From: JAJDYQ01 sp942491945
Lineage (GTDB): Bacteria > Pseudomonadota > Gammaproteobacteria > JAJDYQ01
NCBI GenBank assembly: GCA_942491945.1
Contig: CALODD010000035.1
Location: 7,061 to 71,060, forward strand
Direction: 5' to 3'
Length of the DNA stretch: 64,000 bases
The notes under the pieces are model-generated. The model was not told the origin of the DNA, did no database searches, and saw only the letters and a program-made list of their open reading frames with translations. The number at the start of each line of letters is the position of its first letter. The first letter of the stretch is position 1. The translations under genes and the position numbers were made by a program. This document shows positions 18,776 to 26,460 of this stretch, piece by piece.

Positions 18776-18804
18776 TTCATTGCCTCCTGTGGCGATTATC
18801 TTTT

Positions 18805-18818
18805 CCGCCTCCTGGCGG
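18805..18818 (-). promoter_or_regulatory. hairpin at the 5' end of the recA leader
   Basis: A perfect 5-bp G+C stem (CCGCC at 18805-18809 with GGCGG at 18814-18818) and a 4-base loop lies in the recA leader. With the -10 box at 18828-18833 the transcript should start near 18821, placing the hairpin almost at the mRNA 5' end, about 15 bases before the AGGAGG ribosome-binding site. Terminal stem-loops can protect mRNA from decay. The role here is inference. Confidence 0.5.
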
Positions 18819-18827
18819 GATAACTGA

Positions 18828-18856
18828 AATGTAGTTTATACTTTTTATTATGTCAA
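18828..18856 (-). promoter_or_regulatory. recA promoter
   Basis: On the minus strand a perfect -35 box TTGACA (18856-18851) is followed by a 17-base spacer and a -10 box TACATT (18833-18828). No CTGT-N8-ACAG LexA box is seen between the two start codons. One copy of the 10-bp direct repeat lies inside the spacer and another touches the -35 box. Confidence 0.75.
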
Positions 18857-18901
18857 TACTTTTTATCATACATATACTTTTTACCACCAAAAGACTTTAT
18901 A
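18838..18901. repeat. four 10-bp direct repeats at 18-bp period upstream of recA
   Basis: The motif ATACTTTTTA (plus strand; TAAAAAGTAT on the recA strand) occurs perfectly at 18838-18847, 18856-18865 and 18874-18883. An 8/10 match follows exactly one period later at 18892-18901. The 18-bp spacing is constant while the 8-bp spacers differ, the pattern expected of protein-binding sites rather than a simple duplication. The array spans the recA promoter and runs towards the divergent WYL regulator gene, which is the obvious candidate binder. Confidence 0.85.
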
Positions 18902-18961
18902 TTTAGCTCCATATTGAGAATAATCCATCTGAATAACTGCGGTATAAGAATGGAAATACGA

Positions 18962-19846
18962 ATGGCCGATATAAAGACACAACAGGACATCAAGTGGAAT
19001 ACGCGCCAGCGGCTGCAATATATCGAGATTATGGCCTGGTATACCGGCGTCGTGAGCAGAAGCGACCTAGCCCGTACCTTTGGTCTATCCGACCCGGCCG
19101 CAACCAAGAACCTCAAATTATATAGCGACCTGGCACCGAAAAATCTGATTTACCAGCAGAGTGTCTTTGGCTTTGTTCCCAGTGATAGCTTTGTTGCTAT
19201 GTTTGCGGATTTATCACCCCAGGTCGCACTGCCATTGATGGCCGATAATCGAGCGATCATAAGCCAGCCATTCGGTGAGATGCCGGTCTACGGCATTCCA
19301 ACAGCACAATTACCACTACCCGCACGTTATCCAACTCAAGATATACTCGCACAACTGACCAGAGCGATTCGGCATCAACGCAAGGTAGAGGTCAGCTATC
19401 ACTCACTATCTGGCAATACTGAACCACGGATTATCGAACCTCATTCACTGGTAAATAACGGCCTGCGCTGGCATCTACGTGCGTACAACAATCAGAGTTT
19501 CGATTTCAGAGACTTTGTACTGGCACGTGTTAGCACAGCTCAAATGCTGGATGAGCCGATGGAATCAGATGCACTGTACGATGAGGATTGGACCGACACC
19601 GTCGTTATTCAGCTATCGCCCCACCCTGGACTCAACGAACAAAAGCAACTGGGCTTAAAACTGGATTATCAGATGCAAGGAAATATCCTGGAAATTGAAG
19701 TACGCCGCGCATTGGCAGGCTACCTGCTACAACGCCTTTCGGTTGATACAACGGCAGATCACCATTTAAATGCAGACGCGTATCAGCTGATCGTTGCCAA
19801 CCGAGATGAAATTGAGCCTTACTGTGGCTGGGTTTTCAGTAATTAA
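18962..19846 (+). CDS. WYL-domain transcriptional regulator divergent from recA
   Basis: With the start at 18962 (GGAA six bases upstream; alternative ATG codons at 18950 and 18914) the protein has 294 residues. The N-terminus WNTRQRLQYIEIMAWYTGVV leads into a winged helix-turn-helix (SRSDLARTFGLSDPAATKNL). The middle has a WYL/Sm-like domain (KVEVSYHSLSGNTEPRIIEP, LRWHLRAYNN, FRDFVLARV), and a C-terminal extension follows. The overall layout resembles the BrxR/CapW group of WYL regulators, some of which accompany phage-defence loci; no defence genes are present here. WYL domains sense nucleic acids or nucleotides in several studied cases. It overlaps thpR tail to tail by 11 bp. Confidence 0.82.
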   Translation: MADIKTQQDIKWNTRQRLQYIEIMAWYTGVVSRSDLARTFGLSDPAATKNLKLYSDLAPKNLIYQQSVFGFVPSDSFVAMFADLSPQVALPLMADNRAIISQPFGEMPVYGIPTAQLPLPARYPTQDILAQLTRAIRHQRKVEVSYHSLSGNTEPRIIEPHSLVNNGLRWHLRAYNNQSFDFRDFVLARVSTAQMLDEPMESDALYDEDWTDTVVIQLSPHPGLNEQKQLGLKLDYQMQGNILEIEVRRALAGYLLQRLSVDTTADHHLNADAYQLIVANRDEIEPYCGWVFSN

Positions 19847-20357
19847 ACCCCCAATCAGCCAGAACATCATATATAGGCCCAGCTGACCTCAATCGTGATT
19901 CGACTAACGAAAAACCATTTACTCGCCAGTGAATCGGCACGATCTCATGCGTCATGATTGATGAGGCATCCGCTCGCCGCGCCATCGTCACGTGTGGTTT
20001 ATAAGCTCGTTTCTCTCGTGCAATACCAACCACCGATAAGGCATGTTGAAGGTCAGCCTGCAATACCATTAACTCATCGATCGGTTTTGATGGATGCAAT
20101 CCGACAATACCCGTCTTTGTCCAGCTGAAGACCTCATCTATAACCACTTCAAACGACCTCGCTACCACGCCATCTGCAGCCAATCCGATCGCATCCATCA
20201 TGTCATCGGGCTGATCCCCAAGGAATGACAGCGTCATATGAAAGTTATCTGAATTAACCGGATGCTCAAAAATACCCAGCTGTCGTTGCCCCAAGGCCAA
20301 TGCCTGACGAATTTCGGCATCTGGCCAAAGAGCGAAGAACAAGCGCCTTTTCTTCAT
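19836..20357 (-). CDS. thpR: RNA 2',3'-cyclic phosphodiesterase (LigT/ThpR family)
   Basis: The 173-residue protein begins MKKRRLFFALWP and has the two catalytic 2H-phosphoesterase motifs: HMTLSFLG near residue 40 and HVTMAR near residue 122. The family opens 2',3'-cyclic phosphates on RNA ends. The start codon overlaps the pncC stop in an ATGA arrangement, so the two are translationally coupled. It converges on, and overlaps by 11 bp, the WYL regulator gene. Confidence 0.9.
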   Translation of the reverse strand: MKKRRLFFALWPDAEIRQALALGQRQLGIFEHPVNSDNFHMTLSFLGDQPDDMMDAIGLAADGVVARSFEVVIDEVFSWTKTGIVGLHPSKPIDELMVLQADLQHALSVVGIAREKRAYKPHVTMARRADASSIMTHEIVPIHWRVNGFSLVESRLRSAGPIYDVLADWGFNY

Positions 20358-20830
20358 TCGCTAATAAATCTCAGCAAACCCGCCAATGCATAATCTGCTG
20401 CCGCCCCACGTACTGCTTCTCGATCCCCATCAAAATGCTGCGCCTCTTCCTCTACACGATCTGCTGCTGCCCAGGCGAACCAGACTGTGCCAACCGGCTT
20501 CTCGTCAGTTCCACCATCAGGACCAGCAATACCGCTGATCGCTATCGATAGATCGGCATGACTTTTTTTAATCGCCCCGGCAGCCATCTCATGAACGGTC
20601 TCACAGCTCACCGCACCATGGCTATCCAGTATCTGTGAACTAACTCCGAGCATCTCGACTTTGGCTTCATTGCTGTAGGTCACAAAGCCTCGCTCAAACC
20701 AGGCCGAACTTCCGGCCTGATCTGTTAGCAGCTTTGCTACAAGCCCAGCAGTACATGATTCCGCGGTCGCGACTTTTAAATCTCGCTTCAGCAATTGCTG
20801 GCTTAGTTTATTGATCGTGCTAGCACTCAT
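20354..20830 (-). CDS. pncC: nicotinamide-nucleotide amidase (CinA C-terminal family)
   Basis: PncC deamidates nicotinamide mononucleotide, recycling it into NAD synthesis. Starting at the ATG at 20830 (MSASTINKLSQQLLKRD), the protein has 158 residues, the stand-alone CinA C-terminal domain. Family blocks are ATAESCTAGLVAKLLTD, GFVTYSNEAK, AISGIAGPDGGTDEKPVGTV and the final helix. The frame extends to 20863, but the extra residues do not look like part of the family. It forms a coupled pair with thpR. Confidence 0.92.
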   Translation of the reverse strand: MSASTINKLSQQLLKRDLKVATAESCTAGLVAKLLTDQAGSSAWFERGFVTYSNEAKVEMLGVSSQILDSHGAVSCETVHEMAAGAIKKSHADLSIAISGIAGPDGGTDEKPVGTVWFAWAAADRVEEEAQHFDGDREAVRGAAADYALAGLLRFISE

Positions 20831-20907
20831 TGCATTATCTCTAAATATTCTAACCCTCGGCATCGGCTTTCGCCTGTATTCTTGTATAATCGCGCCGCAT
20901 TCACATC

Positions 20908-21771
20908 ATGTCACTCCCTATGTTCAGCGTCTTTCTGCAAACCATACTGCCACACCACCTGCTATCGCGCATCATGCTGCGATTTTTACGGTTACGTGTG
21001 ACGTGGCTAAAAAACCTGCAAATAAAATTTGTGATCAACAAATTTAACGTCGATATGTCGCAGGTTGAAAACCCGGACATTAATTCTTTTGAACACTTTA
21101 ATGCCTTCTTCACACGCGCCATGAAGGCTGATGCTCGTCCCGTTAATGAGCCTGATAACACGAATAAATACTGCAGCCCAGTAGATGGCAGAGTCAGTCA
21201 GTTCGGTGATATCAATAACGATAATCTCATGCAGGCTAAAGGCATTGACTATTCCCTACTGGAACTTGTCGGCGGCAAACAGGATCTTGCTGAGCAGTTC
21301 TCAGGTGGTCACTTCAGTACGATTTATTTATCACCTCGCGATTACCATCGCATTCATATGCCCGCAGGTGGCACATTAAAGTCTATGACTTATGTACCCG
21401 GCCGACTTTTTTCAGTTGCCGATAAACTAGTACAGAACTTACCAAATCTGTTCAATCGCAATGAGCGTGTTGTCTGTATATTCGATACCGACAACGGCCC
21501 TCTGGCAGTAATTCTGGTTGGCGCTATCTTTGTTGGCTGTATGGATACGGTCTGGGCGGGCACCGTTTCTCCACCTCACCGCAGTTCGGTAGAACGTACC
21601 GATTACGACAACGAGACTGCACCAACATTAAACAAGGGCGAAGAAATGGGACGCTTCAACATGGGGTCAACTGTCATCCTTCTATGGCCTGACCAGGGTA
21701 TGAACTGGGCGGAAGATTTTACTGTCGGCGCATCGGTGAAAATGGGGAAGCATATCGCTGAACGTACTTAG
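20908..21771 (+). CDS. psd: phosphatidylserine decarboxylase proenzyme
   Basis: Psd makes phosphatidylethanolamine at the inner membrane and self-cleaves to create a pyruvoyl group. The 287-residue protein has the family blocks FNAFFTRAMK, CSPVDGRV, FSTIYLSPRDYHRIHMP and AIFVGCMDTVW. The cleavage motif near residue 251 reads MGST instead of the common LGST; the Gly-Ser pair that matters is intact. It ends two bases before the convergently oriented sulP gene. Confidence 0.95.
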   Translation: MSLPMFSVFLQTILPHHLLSRIMLRFLRLRVTWLKNLQIKFVINKFNVDMSQVENPDINSFEHFNAFFTRAMKADARPVNEPDNTNKYCSPVDGRVSQFGDINNDNLMQAKGIDYSLLELVGGKQDLAEQFSGGHFSTIYLSPRDYHRIHMPAGGTLKSMTYVPGRLFSVADKLVQNLPNLFNRNERVVCIFDTDNGPLAVILVGAIFVGCMDTVWAGTVSPPHRSSVERTDYDNETAPTLNKGEEMGRFNMGSTVILLWPDQGMNWAEDFTVGASVKMGKHIAERT

Positions 21772-21773
21772 TA

Positions 21774-23639
21774 CTAAGTAGTACCCGGTGTAGCTTCTTC
21801 TCCATCTGCATTCGATTCTTCAACGTCAGGCTTTGGCGTTTTCGTTAATACCACCGGGTCGACATAGAAGTTCAGCGGGCATTCGCCCGGGCAATTCTTC
21901 TCACATTGATCATTATCGATGATATTTTGCCAACAATAGGTCAATGCCTTAGTACGGGTTCGATAGAGTGTTTTACCACCCACCATTTCGGTCAATCCCA
22001 TTTTATTGAAGATATCAACTAACGGCGCTTTATTACGCGCAAACACCATTTCAATACCCAACTTATCCAGGCGGGTAATCAATTCATGCAGCATTTCTTC
22101 ACCGGTTGAATCAATCTGATTAATGCCTTCCGCATCAATCAATACGTATTTTAAATTAGGCTTTACAGCGATACGTTCCAGTACCCGATCTTCAAAATAG
22201 CCTGAATTCGCGAAATAAAGCGAGCCATCAAAACGCATCACAGAGATATGATCACAGGTATTGAGGATATGCGCCTCAGCATCGCGCAGGGTATCGTCCT
22301 TATGCCGGGAAAGTATCGCCATACGTGGCCGCATGGTTCGCCACACGTAGAGTCCAAGCGATAACATCACACCAACCAGCATTCCCTTATCCAGATGTGG
22401 CGCCATAGCGATCGTCAAAATAAAAGTAACCACAGCCACAATGGCATCGTGTGGCTGCACCCGCCACGCATGCACTACCGAATCAATACGAATCAATTTA
22501 ATCACCGCCATAATAATCACGGCGGCTAACGTCGCCTGCGGTAGGTGGTATAGCAGCGGCGTAAAAAATAACAATGCCACGCCAACCATGAGACCGGTCA
22601 CTACCGAAGAAAACCCAGTTACCGCACCATTCTCAATATTTACTGCAGAACGAGAAAATGAACCAGATACCGGATAACTTTGTGAGAAAGAACTAACGAC
22701 ATTTGCGACTCCCTGACCCAATAGCTCCTGATTTGCATCGAGTCGCTGTCGAGTTCGGGCCGCCATGGCCTTGGCAATAGAAATTGCTTCCATAAAGCCA
22801 ACCAGTGAAATCACTATGGCCGCACTCATTAACTGAGCTGCAACCGACCAGTCAATTGTCGGGAATGCCATGGAAGGTAAACCCTCAGGTACAAAACCAA
22901 CAATCGCCCCGCCCTTTTCAGAGAAATTCAGCAGGTAAGAGAGAATCGTAGTAAAAGCTACTGCGATCAGAACACTGGGAATACGGGGGTAATGTTTCGC
23001 CAGATACCACATGATCAATATCGATATAATCGCCATCGCCAGCGTTGGCCAATGCGTACTTTCAAACACCGCCTGCGTTACGCGCCAGATGGTTTCATAA
23101 TAGTGTTCAGCACGCTCCACATTGACGCCAAACAACTTGCTCATCTGTGATGTGGCGATAATCAAGGCCGCTGCATTGGTAAAACCCATCACTACGGGAT
23201 GCGACAGAAAGTCGACTAACTCACCCATACGAAACAACCCAAGCAACAGCTGAAACACGCCCACCATTAATGCCAGCATGATGGCATAAACGATATAACC
23301 ATCGGGATTCTGAGTAGCTATTGGCTCTAATGCTGCAGCGGTTAGCAAAGAGACAACAGCAACCGGGCCGGTTTGTAACTGACGAGAAGAACCCAGGAGG
23401 GCCGCGATTAAAGGCGGTAAGAAAGAAGCATATAAACCATAGTGAGGTGGCAGACCTGCCAGCTGAGCATAAGCCATAGACTGGGGGATAAGCACCATCG
23501 CCACAGTCAGGCCCGCTAAAACATCCTTACGCAGGACTTGCGGATCTTTTAACTCACCTATCCACCCCTTAAACGGGACGAACATTCCTCCAAGCGCCAT
23601 CAAAGACTTCTTAATGGTTTGCATGAATGTCGATCTCAT
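21774..23639 (-). CDS. SulP family anion transporter with STAS domain
   Basis: This is a 621-residue inner-membrane carrier. The N-terminal two thirds have many hydrophobic segments and the SulP signatures LAGLTVAMVLIPQSMAYAQL and PVSGSFSRSAVN. A cytoplasmic STAS domain follows (about 455-560), with LIDAEGINQIDSTGEEML. After it comes an unusual tail with four cysteines (QCEKNCPGECPLNF), which could bind metal. Such proteins carry sulfate, bicarbonate or other anions; sulfate would suit the nearby sat gene but is inference. Translation could start at the second Met (23624). Neither start has a strong ribosome-binding site. Confidence 0.9.
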   Translation of the reverse strand: MRSTFMQTIKKSLMALGGMFVPFKGWIGELKDPQVLRKDVLAGLTVAMVLIPQSMAYAQLAGLPPHYGLYASFLPPLIAALLGSSRQLQTGPVAVVSLLTAAALEPIATQNPDGYIVYAIMLALMVGVFQLLLGLFRMGELVDFLSHPVVMGFTNAAALIIATSQMSKLFGVNVERAEHYYETIWRVTQAVFESTHWPTLAMAIISILIMWYLAKHYPRIPSVLIAVAFTTILSYLLNFSEKGGAIVGFVPEGLPSMAFPTIDWSVAAQLMSAAIVISLVGFMEAISIAKAMAARTRQRLDANQELLGQGVANVVSSFSQSYPVSGSFSRSAVNIENGAVTGFSSVVTGLMVGVALLFFTPLLYHLPQATLAAVIIMAVIKLIRIDSVVHAWRVQPHDAIVAVVTFILTIAMAPHLDKGMLVGVMLSLGLYVWRTMRPRMAILSRHKDDTLRDAEAHILNTCDHISVMRFDGSLYFANSGYFEDRVLERIAVKPNLKYVLIDAEGINQIDSTGEEMLHELITRLDKLGIEMVFARNKAPLVDIFNKMGLTEMVGGKTLYRTRTKALTYCWQNIIDNDQCEKNCPGECPLNFYVDPVVLTKTPKPDVEESNADGEEATPGTT

Positions 23640-23740
23640 TACGCCACCATCTAAGACCTGTTTGTCACAGGCCCTATCCTAGCTAGTTATTTTATTATGA
23701 GCTTATGACTGCTCACTTATAACAACATAGTATCGCGAGA

Positions 23741-24694
23741 TTAACTGTCTGTCACATCCTGCCACGCAAACGCCATGGTATTTGATATTGCAGATTGATT
23801 TCGCGCCAGCATGAGTAATCGATCAACACCAAGTGCAACCCCGGAAGTCGATGGCATGGCATCGATAGCCGATAAAAATTTCTCATCCAATGGTATCTCC
23901 GCTTGCCCATTAGCCTTGCGTTGCATATTTTCAGCCTCAAAGCGTTCTCGCTGCTCGCGGCTATCCGTCAGTTCTTCAAAGCCATTCGCAATTTCAATAC
24001 CATCGATATACAACTCAAAGCGTTTCGCAACGTCAGGGGTTACGGCATCAATTCGTGCCAGAGACGCCTGCGATGCAGGATAGTCATAGATGAAACTGAT
24101 ACTACCCTGCATCTGTGGTTGAATCACACAGGACAACAGCCAGTCGATAGCCACATCCCAGCCATCATTTTGAACAACTGGACATTGTAATTGGTGTTGC
24201 TGGCAATACTGATTTATAGCATCCCAATCTTCTTTAAGTGGATTGATGTTAACGGTGCTTTCAAATAATGACTGGTAACTTATCGTCTGAACATCAATAT
24301 TTTTACCCCATAACACCTGAACCAGATCAGCGACTTCGGTCATCAATTGCGCCTGATCGAATCCCGGCCGATACCATTCCAGTAATGTAAATTCAGGGTT
24401 ATGTAAGCGACCACGTTCATCATCACGAAACACTCTGCTGAGCTGGTAAATCGCCCCACTACCTGCAGCCAGCAGGCGCTTCATATAAAATTCAGGGGAT
24501 GTTTGCAGATAGTAGGTTTGTTTTTGAAAGCAGGTTTTCAAGCTTTCTATATGAGGGTCAGGGATGGTTGAAGGCGCAAGTACTGGCGTTTCAACTTCCA
24601 GTACATCACGCTCATCGAAGAACTGTCGAATGGACTTTAACCATGCTGCGCGGATGCGCAGCATGTCGATTGATGCATCAGGCTGCCAGGACAT
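23741..24694 (-). CDS. epmA: elongation factor P--(R)-beta-lysine ligase
   Basis: EpmA (PoxA/GenX) resembles a truncated class II lysyl-tRNA synthetase without the anticodon domain and attaches beta-lysine to EF-P. The 317-residue length fits. Motif 2 is seen as FRDDERGRLHNPEFTLLEWYR and motif 3 as GVALGVDRLLML. It lies 37 bp downstream of efp on the same strand, and epmB diverges from efp, so the modification pathway is clustered. Confidence 0.95.
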   Translation of the reverse strand: MSWQPDASIDMLRIRAAWLKSIRQFFDERDVLEVETPVLAPSTIPDPHIESLKTCFQKQTYYLQTSPEFYMKRLLAAGSGAIYQLSRVFRDDERGRLHNPEFTLLEWYRPGFDQAQLMTEVADLVQVLWGKNIDVQTISYQSLFESTVNINPLKEDWDAINQYCQQHQLQCPVVQNDGWDVAIDWLLSCVIQPQMQGSISFIYDYPASQASLARIDAVTPDVAKRFELYIDGIEIANGFEELTDSREQRERFEAENMQRKANGQAEIPLDEKFLSAIDAMPSTSGVALGVDRLLMLARNQSAISNTMAFAWQDVTDS

Positions 24695-24731
24695 CGTTGT
24701 ATAGACGTGTTCTGACTTCTTTCGCTAATTG

Positions 24732-25301
24732 CTAGTCTTTGGCTCGAGAAACATACTCACCAGTTCGAGTATCGATTTTCAGCACATCCCCAATCTCGAT
24801 AAACAGTGGAACACGTACTGTTGCGCCGGTTTCCAGAGTTGCTGGCTTCACACCACCCTGGGCAGTATCACCGCGCACACCAGGCTCAGTTTCAGAGACG
24901 GTCAACGTAACAAAATTCGGTGGCTCTATAGCAATCGGCACACCATCCCAAAGCAACATTTTGCAAACATCCTGCTCTTTCAGCCACAACGCCTGATCAC
25001 CTACCGCAGCTTTATCCGCCTGCACCTGCTCATAGGTCGCCTCATCCATAAAGTGCCAGTATTCACCATCGTTATATAGATACTGCATGTCAGTATCCAT
25101 GACATCGGCGGCCTCGACCTTTTCACCGGATTTAAAGGTTTTATCAATCACACGACCTGTTTTCAGGTTCTTCACCTTCACACGATTGAAGGCCTGCCCT
25201 TTACCTGGCTTGACGAATTCATTCTCAACAATATTGAAGGGGTCACCATCCAGCATGATTTTCAGGCCAGATTTGAATTCGTTTGTGCTGTAAGATGCCA
25301 T
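24732..25301 (-). CDS. efp: translation elongation factor P
   Basis: EF-P relieves ribosome stalling at polyproline. The 189-residue protein has the three-domain EF-P layout. The modified residue is Lys34 in the loop FVKPGKGQAF, the correct residue for the beta-lysylation made by EpmA and EpmB, whose genes flank it. The C-terminus GDVLKIDTRTGEYVSRAKD is standard. Confidence 0.97.
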   Translation of the reverse strand: MASYSTNEFKSGLKIMLDGDPFNIVENEFVKPGKGQAFNRVKVKNLKTGRVIDKTFKSGEKVEAADVMDTDMQYLYNDGEYWHFMDEATYEQVQADKAAVGDQALWLKEQDVCKMLLWDGVPIAIEPPNFVTLTVSETEPGVRGDTAQGGVKPATLETGATVRVPLFIEIGDVLKIDTRTGEYVSRAKD

Positions 25302-25337
25302 GTTATCCTCTGAGAAAAGAGCCGTTCAAAGCCGCGT

Positions 25338-26339
25338 ATGATACCCCGAACTCGCCCTCAAGGCACAGACTGGAAACAATCTCTTCGAGACGCGATCACA
25401 ACCCCAGACGCACTACTCGACGCAGTTGAATTACCCCGGTCTCGATGGTTATCGGGTGCGCGTGCCGCAGCAAAGATCTTTCCTCTCAAAGTACCGTTGG
25501 GATATATCGAACGTATTGAGAAATCCAACCCCTATGACCCGCTACTGCAGCAGGTACTACCACTGTCAGATGAACTAGCAACTCCTGAAGGCTATGTTGA
25601 TGATCCAGTCGGTGATCAACTGGCCACCTGCCAGCCCGGCCTGATCCATAAGTACCAAAGCCGTGCTTTACTCATTACAACCGGTGCGTGTGCGATCCAC
25701 TGTCGATACTGTTTCCGACGACATTTTCCATATAGTGAATCACATAGCGGTGGCTCCAATACATCAGAGATTCTCCAATATATTGAAGCTCATACTGAGC
25801 TTGACGAGGTCATACTCAGCGGTGGTGACCCGCTAATGCTTGACGATGAAGCACTGGGATCATTACTATCGAGAATCAATGAATATCCACATATCCGCTG
25901 GATAAGAATCCATACACGCCTGCCCATCGTGCTACCTGAGAGGATTGATGCCCCCTTTCTGGGAACAATAAAACCCTATATCAGCAAACTCGTTCTGATC
26001 ATTCATAGCAATCACGCCAATGAAATCGATGATCATGTTGCCGATGCTCTGAATGACTTATACATGTCGGGTGCAAGACTATTAAATCAGGCTGTGCTGC
26101 TGAAAGGCGTGAATAATGATGCACAAACGTTGTCTGATTTATCACATCTACTATTTCAGCATCGCGTACAACCCTACTACCTCCACCTACTTGATCGTGT
26201 AACTGGGGCTGCCCATTTCGATATCAATGAAAACACGGCTAAATCCATCTATCAGGAGATGCAAAGCATACTCCCTGGCTACCTGTTACCTCGGCTGGTT
26301 CGAGAAATACAGGGGCAACCATCGAAGACCCTGATTTAG
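25338..26339 (+). CDS. epmB: EF-P beta-lysylation protein (lysine 2,3-aminomutase-like radical SAM enzyme)
   Basis: EpmB converts L-lysine to (R)-beta-lysine for EF-P modification. The 333-residue protein has the radical-SAM cluster motif CAIHCRYC (Cys-x3-Cys-x2-Cys) near residues 117-124, followed by FRRHFPY, and the SGGDPLMLDD segment. It is shorter than clostridial KamA, as expected for EpmB. It is divergent from efp with only 36 bp between start codons. Confidence 0.95.
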   Translation: MIPRTRPQGTDWKQSLRDAITTPDALLDAVELPRSRWLSGARAAAKIFPLKVPLGYIERIEKSNPYDPLLQQVLPLSDELATPEGYVDDPVGDQLATCQPGLIHKYQSRALLITTGACAIHCRYCFRRHFPYSESHSGGSNTSEILQYIEAHTELDEVILSGGDPLMLDDEALGSLLSRINEYPHIRWIRIHTRLPIVLPERIDAPFLGTIKPYISKLVLIIHSNHANEIDDHVADALNDLYMSGARLLNQAVLLKGVNNDAQTLSDLSHLLFQHRVQPYYLHLLDRVTGAAHFDINENTAKSIYQEMQSILPGYLLPRLVREIQGQPSKTLI

Positions 26340-26460
26340 ATTATTCCACAGGCCTTGCCGCCAATAGCAAAACGTTAGAGAATGTGTCTCGGATCACAGA
26401 TAATTATAAGAATATCAATACACTGTAGCCATTCAATAGATATTTCATTAAAACAGGGAA

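Noticed and set aside
18838..18901. CRISPR-like reading of the regularly spaced repeats.
   Set aside because: The 10-bp repeats and 8-bp spacers are far too short for CRISPR and no cas genes are present.
18776..18961. Possible LexA (SOS) box upstream of recA.
   Set aside because: No CTGT-N8-ACAG or near match was found between the recA and WYL start codons.
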